Notes under the pieces: generated by a model | The model's database searches: none | Seen by the model: only the letters and a program-made list of their open reading frames with translations | What the model was told of the DNA's origin: nothing | Translations under genes and position numbers: made by a program | NCBI RefSeq assembly: GCF_025399795.1 | Contig: NZ_JAODTZ010000024.1 | Coordinates: 82,692 to 146,691 of the forward strand | DNA length: 64,000 nt | Source of the DNA: Streptomyces rhizosphaerihabitans | GTDB lineage: Bacteria > Actinomycetota > Actinomycetes > Streptomycetales > Streptomycetaceae | Direction: 5' to 3' | Shown: piece by piece, positions 26,697 through 35,265 of the stretch | Numbering within the stretch: the first letter of the stretch is position 1 | Layout of the letters: every line of letters begins with the position of its first letter

Positions 26697-28301
26697 TCAC
26701 ACGGCTCGGCTGTTGTCCCGTCCGACCGGTTCGAGCGATACGGCGGCGGTGGTCCGCGGCCGGGGCACGGGGCCATCGACGCGCACCAAGTTGCGTATCG
26801 CGGGGACCGAGAGCAGGGCCGTGGAGACGACGAGGGTCATGACGCCGGCTATGAGCAGGACGTTGTCGGCGCCGAGGGCCGCGGCGGCGGGTCCCGCGAG
26901 TGCCTGGCCGACAGGCATCATGGCCAGGGACCCGGCGACGTCGTAGGCGTGGATGCGGTTGAGGACGTCGGGCGCCACCTGCGTCTGCACGCTGGTCGCC
27001 CACATCACGCCCCAGAGCGACGTGCCCGCTCCGGCGATCATCGCTCCCGCCGACATGGCGGCCACGCCGAGTCCCGCCCCGACGGACGCGGGAAAGCAGG
27101 CGAAGGCGAAGAGGGCGAACGAACCGGCGCGCAGCATGCGTCGCGGACGCAGTCGCAGGGCGACGAGCCCGCCGATCACGGTGCCGGCGCCGAGAGCCGA
27201 GTTGATCAGGCCGTAGGCGCGGGGGCCGTGCTGCTGCACCACCTCGGTCGCCACCAGGGGGACGGTCGGGCCCCAGACGGAGATCATGTAGACGCACCAG
27301 ATCACGATGACGGCCCACAACCACGTACGGGATCTGAACTCCCGCCACCCTTCGGCGAGATCGGCCTTGAAGCTGCCGCTGTGGACCCGGCTTCCGGGTG
27401 CGGCCGGAGGCAGGCGGAGCAGCAGCAGACACACGGCGCTCAGCGCGAAGGTGCCGGCGTGGGCCACGAAGACCCCTCCCGCGGAGGCGAACGCGACCAG
27501 CAGACCCGCCAGGGCGGGGCCGGCGAGCTGGGCCGCGGACTCGGCGATCCGAATGGCTCCGTTGGCTCCCTGTATGTCGGTGGCGAGGCGCGGCACGGTG
27601 CTGGCGACACCGGGCTGGAAGACCGCGCCCGCCACGCCGTTGACCGCGCCGATCACACAGATCTGCCAGAGGATCACGTGGTCGGTGAAGAAGAGGGTGG
27701 CGGCGATGGACTGGGCCACCAGCCGCACGAGGTCGGCGCCGATCATCAGTTTGCGGGTGCTGAAGCGGTCGGCGATCACTCCACCGAAGATCACCAGTCC
27801 GGCGAAGGGGGCGGCCGACGCGGCCATGGCGAGACCGACGGCGCCCACCCCGTACCCGTACTGCAGCAGTCCCGCGGCAAGGGCCACCGGCAGCATGGTG
27901 TCGCCGAGCCGGGCGAGGGCACGCGCGACGAAGAACAGGGCGAAGTCGCGCGACCAGACGGGCCTGGGCGGCCGGTCGGCAAGGATGCCGGGGCGGGTGC
28001 GACCCGGGCCCGGCACCGCGGACGCCTCGCTCCGCCGCCCCGCCGAGCCGCCTCCGATCGAGCCGCCCTCTGCAGAGCCGTCGTACGCCGAGCCGCCTCC
28101 CCCGCGACCGCCGTCCCCCGCGCGACCGCCTTCGAAGGCGTCGTACGCCGAACGACCCCCTGCAGAGCCGTCGTACGCCGAGCCGCGACCGCCGTCCACC
28201 GCACGGCCCCCTACGGAGTCGTCGTACGCCGAACGGCGCGCTGCCGCGCGATCCGACGGCTCTGCGTGCAGTGGCTCCTCGCCCGATGACTTCGTGGTCA
28301 T
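26697..28301 (-). CDS. MFS transporter (EntS-like) with repetitive N-terminal extension
   Basis: This 534-residue permease starts from the ATG at 28301, which has GGGAGGGG upstream; a Met ten codons earlier is possible. The MFS core begins near residue 115 (WSRDFALFFVARALARLGD) and includes FGGVIADRFSTRKLMIGAD (motif A-like) and about 12 hydrophobic segments, as in MFS_3 exporters of the enterobactin-exporter type. The first 110 residues are Gly-rich with four SAYD repeats encoded by a repeated 13-mer, and are probably disordered and cytoplasmic. The substrate is unknown. Confidence 0.87.
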   Translation of the reverse strand: MTTKSSGEEPLHAEPSDRAAARRSAYDDSVGGRAVDGGRGSAYDGSAGGRSAYDAFEGGRAGDGGRGGGGSAYDGSAEGGSIGGGSAGRRSEASAVPGPGRTRPGILADRPPRPVWSRDFALFFVARALARLGDTMLPVALAAGLLQYGYGVGAVGLAMAASAAPFAGLVIFGGVIADRFSTRKLMIGADLVRLVAQSIAATLFFTDHVILWQICVIGAVNGVAGAVFQPGVASTVPRLATDIQGANGAIRIAESAAQLAGPALAGLLVAFASAGGVFVAHAGTFALSAVCLLLLRLPPAAPGSRVHSGSFKADLAEGWREFRSRTWLWAVIVIWCVYMISVWGPTVPLVATEVVQQHGPRAYGLINSALGAGTVIGGLVALRLRPRRMLRAGSFALFAFACFPASVGAGLGVAAMSAGAMIAGAGTSLWGVMWATSVQTQVAPDVLNRIHAYDVAGSLAMMPVGQALAGPAAAALGADNVLLIAGVMTLVVSTALLSVPAIRNLVRVDGPVPRPRTTAAVSLEPVGRDNSRAV

Positions 28302-28447
28302 CCCGCTCGCGCCCCTCCCCCCTGCCCCCACGGCTCCCCCACGAAGCCGCCCGTCCCGCTCTTCAGCCGCACTTCCGGATCACTCCCGCTTCCGGATCAC
28401 TCCCGCTTCGGATCATGCCACGGGGCACCGACAACGCAGCAGCCGTT

Positions 28448-28807
28448 TCAGCCGGCGGACGGGAGCCCCAACTCGGGGTGGGCGTCGACCAGTCGGGGCG
28501 GGGCCGCCTGGCGCCAGGAGTCGGCGAGGATGTCGCGGAGTTCGTCGTCGTCCTCCAGGGCGGCGAGCCGGGCCCGGACCCAGGCGAAACCGGCCTCGTG
28601 ATCGGCGATCCAGAACTTCCCCGGCTCGGCCAGGACCAGTTCGTCGCGCTCCTCCTTCGGGCAGCGCACGGCGATGGAGGTCTCCGCCTCGGGCAGCGTG
28701 GCGAACATCTTTCCCGCGACCCGGAAGGTGGGCATGCTCCAGGCGATCTTCTCCGACGTGTCCGGCAGGGAGAGGGCGATACGGCGTACGTCTTCGGCAT
28801 CCGGCAT
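28448..28807 (-). CDS. MmcQ/YjbR-family protein
   Basis: This 119-residue protein starts at ATG 28807 (MPDAEDVRRIALSLPDTSEK). It has the YjbR pattern: AWSMPTFRVAGKMFATL, then IAVRCPKEERDELVLAEPGKF and a C-terminal helical FAWVRARLAALEDDDELRDI with SW. The fold resembles a DNA-binding CyaY-like alpha/beta domain; the function is not established. No ribosome site is obvious, and longer starts up to 28861 exist. It is a single gene with no evident partner. Confidence 0.8.
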   Translation of the reverse strand: MPDAEDVRRIALSLPDTSEKIAWSMPTFRVAGKMFATLPEAETSIAVRCPKEERDELVLAEPGKFWIADHEAGFAWVRARLAALEDDDELRDILADSWRQAAPPRLVDAHPELGLPSAG

Positions 28808-28931
28808 GAGACGCACGCTAGCCAATGGCACTGACATCGACGCGGCGAAGCGCGACGTCAACGCACGACGTCAGCGGCGGGTCGGGGCGTGCCGCCCGCC
28901 GGGCCGGGTACCCCACCGGGGCCGCGCCCTG

Positions 28932-29468
28932 TCACGCGTCGCCGGCGGACGCTCCCAGTTGCTTGTAGAAGATCGTCGTCGGACGCGGTTCACCCGACGG
29001 CGTCGCCGCGTAGTCCGGTATCGCCCCGAGCCGGGTCCAGCCCGCGGAGAGGTAGAGGGACTCGGCGGGGCTGTCGGTCTCGGTGTCCAGGTGGAGGAGG
29101 GTGACTCCCGCGGCGGCCGCCTCCGTCTCCGCGGTCGCGAGGAGCGTACGGCCGCGGCCCTGCCCGCGGCCGTCCCGGTGGACCATCAACTCGACGAGTT
29201 CGGCGCGGTGGCGGCTGTTGGGTTTGTCCGGGAAGGCGAGGGCGACCGTGCCGAGCAGCCGGTCGTCGCTGTGGGCGACCCAGACCGTGAGGTGCCCGGC
29301 CGAGACCGCGTCCGCGCGCTCCCGCCACCAGGCGACGGCCGCCGTGCGGTCGAGCGGGGCGAGGAATCCGATCGAGGCGCCGCCGTCCACGGTGTCGGTG
29401 AGCAGGTCCGCCAACTCATCGACCACACGATGGAGTTCAGCTGGAGTGAGGCGGACGACGGCGATCAC
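28932..29468 (-). CDS. GNAT-family N-acetyltransferase
   Basis: This 178-residue acyl-CoA-dependent acetyltransferase has motif A in ELMVHRDGRGQGRGRTLLA (acetyl-CoA loop RGQGRG) near residue 100 and a C-terminal SLYLSAGWTRLGAIPDYA, typical of small-molecule acetylases. The GTG start overlaps the cupin stop (GTGA), so the two are coupled. The substrate may be a drug or amine; nothing in the sequence defines it. Confidence 0.88.
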   Translation of the reverse strand: MIAVVRLTPAELHRVVDELADLLTDTVDGGASIGFLAPLDRTAAVAWWRERADAVSAGHLTVWVAHSDDRLLGTVALAFPDKPNSRHRAELVELMVHRDGRGQGRGRTLLATAETEAAAAGVTLLHLDTETDSPAESLYLSAGWTRLGAIPDYAATPSGEPRPTTIFYKQLGASAGDA

Positions 29469-29704
29469 GGCAGCACCACCGCCAGCGCGTACCGCCCGTC
29501 CTCGGGTCCGGGGCAGCGAAAACGCGTCGGGCCCCGTACCCGCAACCGGAGGCAGTCGCCCGCGCCGAGGCGGTGTTCGACGTCCCGCGCGGTCACGTCG
29601 AGCGTTCCGTCGAGAACCCAGATGTACTGCTCCGGGCCGGGTACGGGAGGCCAGTCGCGCCCCGAGCCGGGCGTCGACCGCAGCATCGTCCTCACTTCTC
29701 GCAT
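29465..29704 (-). CDS. Short cupin-domain protein, probably truncated
   Basis: This 79-residue ORF encodes only the core of a cupin barrel (PGPEQYIWVLDGTLDVTARD then LGAGDCLRLRVRGP). Similar cupin domains are often the C-terminal half of XRE-cupin regulators beside GNAT genes, and the helix-turn-helix half is absent here: an in-frame TGA lies about 30 bp upstream of the ATG. It is translationally coupled to the acetyltransferase. It could be a small autonomous cupin or a decayed regulator. Confidence 0.6.
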   Translation of the reverse strand: MREVRTMLRSTPGSGRDWPPVPGPEQYIWVLDGTLDVTARDVEHRLGAGDCLRLRVRGPTRFRCPGPEDGRYALAVVLP

Positions 29705-29740
29705 CCGGGACGCTATCCCGGGTATGAGAAGTGATCGGAG

Positions 29741-30646
29741 TCAGTCGACCGTCGCCGCTTGGGCCAAGGCCTCCAGTACGGGCCGGATCAGCGGGTGGTC
29801 CTCCGCGCCACGGCGTACGGCGGCGAAGACGCGGCGGGTGGGCGCGATGCCGTCGACGGGGCGCACGACCACACCCGTGAGTTCCATGCCGCGCAGCGCC
29901 GAGCGGGGAACCAGGGCGACGCCCGCGTCGGCGGAGGCGAGGGCGACGACGGCGCGGAAGTCGTCCGAGGAGTGTTCGAGGCGCGGCTGGAATCCGGCGT
30001 TCTCGCAGGCCAGGACGACCACGTCATGGCAGGGGTTGCCCGGGTACGGGCCGATCCACGGGTCCTTGGCCAGCTCCGCGAGCGGCACCTCCTCGGCGTC
30101 GGCCAGGCGGTGGGTGACGGGGACGACCGCGTCGAAGGGCTCGGCGTAGAGCGGGACGTGCGTCAGCCGCGGGTCGTCCGCGTCCGGGGCACCCCGGTAC
30201 TCGACGGCCACCGCGATGTCGACCTGCCGGTCGAGCACCATCGGCAGGCTGGCGTCGCCCTCGGCGTCCTGGACGCGGACGAGGATGCCCGGCGCCGTGA
30301 CGGCGAGGCGGGCCAGGGCGGGGGCCACGACCAGGCCGATGCCGGTCGCGAAGGAGGCCACCGTGACCGTACCGGCGGAGCCCGAGCTGTACGCGGCCAA
30401 CTCGGCCTCCGCACGCTCAAGTTGAGCCAGGACGGCGTTCGTGTGGCCGAGCAGGATCTCGCCCGCGGGCGTCAGCCGTACGCCCTTGGCGCCGCGCTCG
30501 ACGAGCCGGTGGCCCGTCTCCTGCTCCAGGGCGGTCAGCTGCTGCGAGACCGCCGAGGGCGTGAGATAGAGCGCGGCGGCCGCCGCCGTCACCGTGCGGT
30601 GGTCGGCCACCGCACGAAGGATGTGGAGCCGCCGCGCTTCGATCAT
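29741..30646 (-). CDS. LysR-family transcriptional regulator
   Basis: This 301-residue LTTR has the N-terminal winged helix RRLHILRAVADHRTVTAAAA with LTPSAVSQQLTALEQETG near residue 30, followed by a type-2 periplasmic-binding-like effector domain. It lies 80 bp downstream of kbl on the same strand and upstream of the cupin/GNAT pair, so its target is ambiguous; LTTRs usually act on divergent genes, but none is present. A short dyad, CCGGGA/TCCCGG at 29705-29721, follows its stop. Confidence 0.9.
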   Translation of the reverse strand: MIEARRLHILRAVADHRTVTAAAAALYLTPSAVSQQLTALEQETGHRLVERGAKGVRLTPAGEILLGHTNAVLAQLERAEAELAAYSSGSAGTVTVASFATGIGLVVAPALARLAVTAPGILVRVQDAEGDASLPMVLDRQVDIAVAVEYRGAPDADDPRLTHVPLYAEPFDAVVPVTHRLADAEEVPLAELAKDPWIGPYPGNPCHDVVVLACENAGFQPRLEHSSDDFRAVVALASADAGVALVPRSALRGMELTGVVVRPVDGIAPTRRVFAAVRRGAEDHPLIRPVLEALAQAATVD

Positions 30647-30725
30647 GCGACCGATTCTCTCAGGTCACACGCCTTTTCCGGCCATCAGGCCGGTGTGCGC
30701 CCCCGGACGTGAGGGCGCACCCGCG

Positions 30726-31919
30726 TCAGGCGTCGAGTTCCGCGCGCGCCGCCACGAAGGCGTCCACGGCCCGGTTCACGTCCTCGGTGGAGTGTCCCGC
30801 GGACAGCTGTACGCGGATACGGGCCTTGTCCTGCGGGACGACCGGGTACGAGAAGCCGATCACGTACACGCCGCGCTCCAGGAGCAGCTCCGCCATGCGG
30901 CCGGCGACGGACGCGTCACCGATCATGACGGGGGCGATCGCGTGGTCGCCGGGGAGGATGTCGAAGCCCTCCGCGGTCATCCGGGAGCGGAACAGCGCGG
31001 TGTTCTCCGCGAGCCGGACGCGCAGGTCGTCGGCGGACTCCAGCAGGTCGAGGACCTTCAGGGAGGCCGCGGCGATCACCGGGGCGAGCGTGTTCGAGAA
31101 GAGGTACGGGCGGGACCGCTGGCGCAGCAGGGCGACGATCTCGGCGCGGGCCGCGACATAGCCGCCGGAGGCGCCGCCGAGGGCCTTGCCGAGGGTGCCG
31201 GTGATGATGTCGACGCGGTCCATGACCCCGTGCAGCTCGGGGGTGCCGCGGCCGCCGGGGCCGACGAAGCCGACGGCGTGCGAGTCGTCGACCATGACCA
31301 TCGCGTCGTAGCGGTCGGCGAGGTCGCAGATCTCCTTCAGGGGGGCGACATAGCCGTCCATCGAGAAGACGCCGTCGGTGACGATCAGGCGGCGGCGCGC
31401 GTCGGAGGCCTCCTTGAGCTGGGCCTCCAGGTCGGCCATGTCGCGGTTGGCGTACCGGAAGCGGCGCGCCTTGGACAGCCGGATGCCGTCGATGATCGAG
31501 GCGTGGTTGAGGGCGTCGGAGATGACCGCGTCCTCGGCGCCGAGGAGGGTCTCGAAGACTCCGCCGTTGGCGTCGAAGCAGGAGGAGTAGAGGATCGTGT
31601 CCTCCTGGCCGAGGAACGCGGACAGCCGCGCCTCCAGTTCCTTGTGCACCTCCTGCGTACCGCAGATGAAGCGCACGGAGGCCATGCCGTAACCCCAGCG
31701 GTCGAGCGCCGCGTGGGCGGCGGCGACGACCTCGGGGTGGTCGGCGAGGCCGAGGTAGTTGTTCGCGCAGAAGTTGAGGACCTCACCGGGGCGGCCGCCC
31801 GCGGTGACGCTCACGGTCGCGGACTGCGGGGTGCCGATGACCCGCTCGGGCTTGTGCAGCCCGGCGGCGCGGATCTCGTCGAGGGTGGTGCGGAGGTCGT
31901 CGCGCACGGAGTCGAACAT
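30726..31919 (-). CDS. kbl: Glycine C-acetyltransferase (2-amino-3-ketobutyrate CoA ligase)
   Basis: This 397-residue PLP enzyme cleaves 2-amino-3-oxobutyrate with CoA to glycine and acetyl-CoA, the second step of threonine degradation. The PLP lysine is in IITGTLGKALGGASGGY near residue 245; VMVDDSHAVGFVGPGGRG and NFCANNYLGLADHP are alpha-oxoamine synthase hallmarks. ATG 31919 is chosen over the ATG one codon earlier because AAGGA spacing fits better. It is 19 bp downstream of tdh, forming the tdh-kbl operon. Confidence 0.96.
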   Translation of the reverse strand: MFDSVRDDLRTTLDEIRAAGLHKPERVIGTPQSATVSVTAGGRPGEVLNFCANNYLGLADHPEVVAAAHAALDRWGYGMASVRFICGTQEVHKELEARLSAFLGQEDTILYSSCFDANGGVFETLLGAEDAVISDALNHASIIDGIRLSKARRFRYANRDMADLEAQLKEASDARRRLIVTDGVFSMDGYVAPLKEICDLADRYDAMVMVDDSHAVGFVGPGGRGTPELHGVMDRVDIITGTLGKALGGASGGYVAARAEIVALLRQRSRPYLFSNTLAPVIAAASLKVLDLLESADDLRVRLAENTALFRSRMTAEGFDILPGDHAIAPVMIGDASVAGRMAELLLERGVYVIGFSYPVVPQDKARIRVQLSAGHSTEDVNRAVDAFVAARAELDA

Positions 31920-31938
31920 CATCAGTTCCTTAGAGTCC

Positions 31939-32967
31939 TCAGAGGGTCCAGTCGAGAATGACCTTGCCGCCACGGCCGCCGGCCGCGTCGTCGAACGCTT
32001 CCTCGTAGTCCCGGAATCCGTAACGGCCGGTGATCACGGGCGAGAGGTCGAGGCCGCTCTCCAGGAGGACCGACATCGAGTACCACGTCTCGAACATCTC
32101 GCGGCCGTAGATGCCCTTGATCGTGATCATGGAGGTGACGATCCGGGACCAGTCGACCGGGAACTCCTGGGCGGGCAGGCCCAGCATCGCGATCCGCCCG
32201 CCGTGGGTCATGTTGGCGATCATCTCGCGCATGGCCTCGGGGCGGCCGGACATCTCCAGGCCGATGTCGAAGCCCTCGCGCAGGCCGAGCGTGCGCTGCC
32301 CGTCGGCGATCGTGGAGCCCGCGACGTTCAGGGCGAGGCTGACGCCGATCTTGCGGGCCAGCTCAAGGCGCTCCTCGCTGACGTCGGTGATGACGACGTT
32401 GCGGGCACCCGCGTGGCGTGCCACGGCCGCGGCCATCAGGCCGATCGGGCCGGCGCCGGTGATCAGGACGTCCTCGCCGACGAGCGGGAAGGACAGCGCG
32501 GTGTGCACGGCGTTGCCGAACGGGTCGAAGATCGCGGCGACATCGAGGTCGACCGGGACGCGGTGCACCCACACGTTCTGCGCGGGCAGCACGACGTACT
32601 CGGCGAACGCGCCGTCGCGGCCGACTCCGAGACCGACGGTGGCACGGCAGAGGTGACGCCGCCCGGCGAGACAGTTGCGGCACTTGCCGCAGACCAGGTG
32701 CCCCTCGCCGCTGACGCGGTCGCCGATGGTGATGTCTGCGACGTCGCGGCCGGTCTCGACGACCTCGCCGACGAACTCGTGCCCGAGGACGAGCGGCGTC
32801 TTGATGGCCTGCTGCGCCCAGCCGTCCCAGTTGCGGATGTGCAGGTCGGTGCCGCAGATCCCGGTCCTGAGGACCTTGATCAGTACCTCACCGGGGCCGG
32901 CCTGCGGCTCCGGAACGTCCGTGAGCCAGAGTCCGGGCTCCGCCTTCTCCTTGACCAGCGCCTTCAC
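31939..32967 (-). CDS. tdh: L-threonine 3-dehydrogenase
   Basis: This 342-residue zinc alcohol-dehydrogenase-family enzyme oxidises L-threonine to 2-amino-3-oxobutyrate with NAD. The catalytic zinc site is in GICGTDLHI and GHEFVGEV, the structural zinc cysteines are in CGKCRNCLAGRRHLC near residue 95, and the Rossmann motif is ITGAGPIGLMAAAVA near residue 170. Length equals E. coli Tdh. The 260-bp leader upstream has no glycine riboswitch that I can recognise. Confidence 0.96.
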   Translation of the reverse strand: MKALVKEKAEPGLWLTDVPEPQAGPGEVLIKVLRTGICGTDLHIRNWDGWAQQAIKTPLVLGHEFVGEVVETGRDVADITIGDRVSGEGHLVCGKCRNCLAGRRHLCRATVGLGVGRDGAFAEYVVLPAQNVWVHRVPVDLDVAAIFDPFGNAVHTALSFPLVGEDVLITGAGPIGLMAAAVARHAGARNVVITDVSEERLELARKIGVSLALNVAGSTIADGQRTLGLREGFDIGLEMSGRPEAMREMIANMTHGGRIAMLGLPAQEFPVDWSRIVTSMITIKGIYGREMFETWYSMSVLLESGLDLSPVITGRYGFRDYEEAFDDAAGGRGGKVILDWTL

Positions 32968-33227
32968 TTGACGGCTCCTGTGCGTGAGATCCCGGGAAAG
33001 AGCACGCCGAAAGAGGCCCGCACCGGGGAGAGGGGTGAATTCACCCAGGAATCTGCCGTACGACGGTGCCCTCGGTCCATCGAGGATTTCTTAAGCGCGG
33101 CCCCAGCTTTCCTTCACACCCCAGTTCTCCCTAGCCCTGCCCGGGGTCGGATGTCGGAGGGCCGTAGTGGCCCAAGAGGGGGATCGCGGTATCCGGAGGC
33201 GACTGCTTGGCGTCCTCCCCCCTCGCG

Positions 33228-33809
33228 TCAGATCCCGTGGACCCCCTCCCGCCGTTCGAGCTGCTCGACCAGCTCGGCCGCCATCGACTTGATGGTCTCC
33301 AGACCCGCCCTTCCCCACGGGCGCGGCTCGACGTCCACGACGCAGATCGTGCCGAGGGCGATGCCGCTGCGGTCGATCAGCGGGGCACCGAGGTAGGAGC
33401 GGACGCCGAACTCGTCGACGACCGGATTCCCGGCGAAGCGCGGGTAGTCGCAGACGTCCTCCAGGACGAGCGCCTTGCGGCGCACCACCACGTGAGGGCA
33501 GAAGCCGTGGTCCCGGGCCATGTAGCGGTCCAGTTCGAGCCCGCTCCCGTCCGCGACGAGGTCGGTGCCCCTGCCGCTGTCGTCCGGGGTATGCAGGCCG
33601 GCGAAGAACTGCTTCTCCTCGTCGATGAAGTTGACCATCGAGTAGGGCGCCGCGGCGACCTGCGCGAGGCGGTCCGCGAAGGCGTCGAAGGCCGGCTCGG
33701 AACGCTCCCCAAGACCCAGCCGGCGCAGCCGTCGCACCCGGGCCGGAGCGTCCGTGTCCTCCGGTGTGAGCAGCAGACGACCGGCCGGCCGCGGTGGGTC
33801 GTAGGTCAT
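33228..33809 (-). CDS. GAF-domain protein at the end of a conservon
   Basis: This 193-residue single-GAF protein has FADRLAQVAAAPYSMVNFID, ARDHGFCPHVVVRRKALVLE and SYLGAPLIDRSGIALGTICV, typical of free-standing bacterial GAF domains. There is no output domain. The ATG overlaps the CvnD stop (ATGA), making it the fifth cistron of the conservon. It may act as a ligand or redox sensor feeding the small GTPase module, which is inferred from coupling alone. Confidence 0.87.
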   Translation of the reverse strand: MTYDPPRPAGRLLLTPEDTDAPARVRRLRRLGLGERSEPAFDAFADRLAQVAAAPYSMVNFIDEEKQFFAGLHTPDDSGRGTDLVADGSGLELDRYMARDHGFCPHVVVRRKALVLEDVCDYPRFAGNPVVDEFGVRSYLGAPLIDRSGIALGTICVVDVEPRPWGRAGLETIKSMAAELVEQLERREGVHGI

Positions 33810-34405
33810 GTACGGGCTCCGTGACTCGGGGAATGTGCCGGTGCGTGGGCGAGAAGGTGACGGACCAGGGACAGCAGGGTCTGTACCCCCGAGCTGGAGA
33901 TCCGGGCGTCGCAGCACACGACGGGGATCTCGGGGTCGAGGTCGATGGCCGCGCGCACCTCGGCCGGGTCGTAGCGGTACGAGCCGTCGAACTCGTTGAC
34001 CGCGACGATGAACGCGAGACCCCGCTGCTCGAAGAAGTCGACGGCCGCGAAGCAGTCCTCCAGGCGTCGCGTGTCCGCGAGGATCACCGCGCCGAGCGCG
34101 CCCTCGGAGAGCTCGTCCCACATGAACCAGAACCGCTCCTGCCCGGGCGTGCCGAACAGATAGAGCACATGTTCCGGATCCAGGGTTATGCGGCCGAAGT
34201 CCATCGCGACGGTCGTCTCGACCTTGTTCTCGATGCCGTCGAGCCTGTCGGTCGAGGCGCTGACCGTGGTCAGCAGTTCCTCCGTACTGAGCGGCGCGAT
34301 CTCGCTCACCGCGCCGACGAACGTTGTCTTGCCGACCCCGAACCCTCCCGCCACCAAGATCTTCAGTGCGGTGGGGAAGGGGTCAGAGCTGTCGTCGTAA
34401 TCCAT
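33806..34405 (-). CDS. cvnD: Conservon small GTPase-like protein CvnD
   Basis: This 199-residue Ras-like GTPase has P loop VAGGFGVGKTTFVG near residue 18, a switch-II region LYLFGTPGQERFWFMWDEL near residue 82 and VAVNEFDG in place of NKxD. In conservons, CvnA-D form a membrane complex comparable to eukaryotic G-protein-coupled systems and influence differentiation. Its start lies 23 bp inside the CvnC gene, so it is tightly coupled. Confidence 0.93.
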   Translation of the reverse strand: MDYDDSSDPFPTALKILVAGGFGVGKTTFVGAVSEIAPLSTEELLTTVSASTDRLDGIENKVETTVAMDFGRITLDPEHVLYLFGTPGQERFWFMWDELSEGALGAVILADTRRLEDCFAAVDFFEQRGLAFIVAVNEFDGSYRYDPAEVRAAIDLDPEIPVVCCDARISSSGVQTLLSLVRHLLAHAPAHSPSHGART

Positions 34406-34760
34406 CGAGCACTGCCTCCAGAAGAGACCGGTCAGTGGGGTTGTGGTGGAACTCCGGGGGCTTCGTGGTGAGCGCCCCGCAGTCGACGAGGTCGGACAGC
34501 AGCACCTTGGTGACTGCCGCCGGCAGCTTCAGATGGGCGGCGACCTCCGCGACCGAGACGGGGGCCCGGCAGCGTTCGAGGGCCAGGCCGTGCTCGGGGC
34601 CGAGGTAGCCGAGGGGTGTGGCTCCGGTGGCCATGACCTGGGAGAGGAGGTCGAGCGCGGTCGTCGGCCGGGTCCGGCCGTTGCTGACGGTGTACGGGCG
34701 CACCAGGCGTCCCGCCGCGTCGTCGAGCCAGGGCCCGTCGCCGGCCGCGGCCACGCTCAA
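34383..34760 (-). CDS. cvnC: Conservon DUF742 protein CvnC
   Basis: This 125-residue protein has the DUF742 pattern: RLVRPYTVSNGRTRPTTALD near the N terminus, CRAPVSVAEVAAHLKLPAAV (winged-helix-like) and VLLSDLVDCGAL. It is the third member of the cvnABCD set and is predicted to be an adaptor between the roadblock protein and the GTPase. Its start overlaps the CvnB stop by 4 bp. Confidence 0.92.
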   Translation of the reverse strand: MSVAAAGDGPWLDDAAGRLVRPYTVSNGRTRPTTALDLLSQVMATGATPLGYLGPEHGLALERCRAPVSVAEVAAHLKLPAAVTKVLLSDLVDCGALTTKPPEFHHNPTDRSLLEAVLDGLRRQL

Positions 34761-35191
34761 GACGTCATCGCCGAGGGTTCGACGGCGTGCTGCCGGGGCG
34801 CGGTGACCAGATAGGGCCGGACGCTCTTGACCAGCATCGCCATCTCGTAGCCGAGCACGGCCGCGTCGGCCTCGCGGCCGGCGAGCACGGCGAGACAGGT
34901 GCCGGAGCCGGCCGTGGAGACGAACAGCAGGGTCGCATCGAGTTCGACCACGACCTGACGCACCTCGCCGCCGTCCCCGAAACGCACGCCCGCGCTGCGC
35001 CCGAGGGAGTAGAGGCCACAGGCCAGCGCCGCCATGTGGTCGGCGCTGTCCGGGTCGAGGCCGTGGACGGACTTCACCAGCCCGTCACAGGAGAGCAGCA
35101 CCGCGCTCGTGGTGTGCGGTACGCGCTGGACGAGGCCGCTCATGAGCCAGTCGAGGTCGGATACGTGGCCGGTCGGCGCATCGCTCGCCAT
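34757..35191 (-). CDS. cvnB: Conservon roadblock/LC7 protein CvnB
   Basis: This 144-residue roadblock/LC7-fold protein begins MASDAPTGHVSDLDWLMSGL and continues VLLSCDGLVKSVHGLD and LFVSTAGSGTCLAVLAGREA. Roadblock proteins regulate Ras-like GTPases, matching CvnD two genes downstream. ATG 35191 has AAGGAG about ten bases upstream. A 74-bp gap separates it from CvnA. Confidence 0.92.
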   Translation of the reverse strand: MASDAPTGHVSDLDWLMSGLVQRVPHTTSAVLLSCDGLVKSVHGLDPDSADHMAALACGLYSLGRSAGVRFGDGGEVRQVVVELDATLLFVSTAGSGTCLAVLAGREADAAVLGYEMAMLVKSVRPYLVTAPRQHAVEPSAMTS

Positions 35192-35265
35192 GGGGGATCG
35201 ACTCCTTGAGGTACGAAGGTCCGCGGGAGCGGTGGGGGTGGGTGTGGGTGTGCGGGTGGGGGTGG

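Noticed and set aside
32968..33227. Glycine riboswitch upstream of tdh-kbl
   Set aside because: No glycine aptamer core or tandem aptamer could be recognised in this 260-bp leader.
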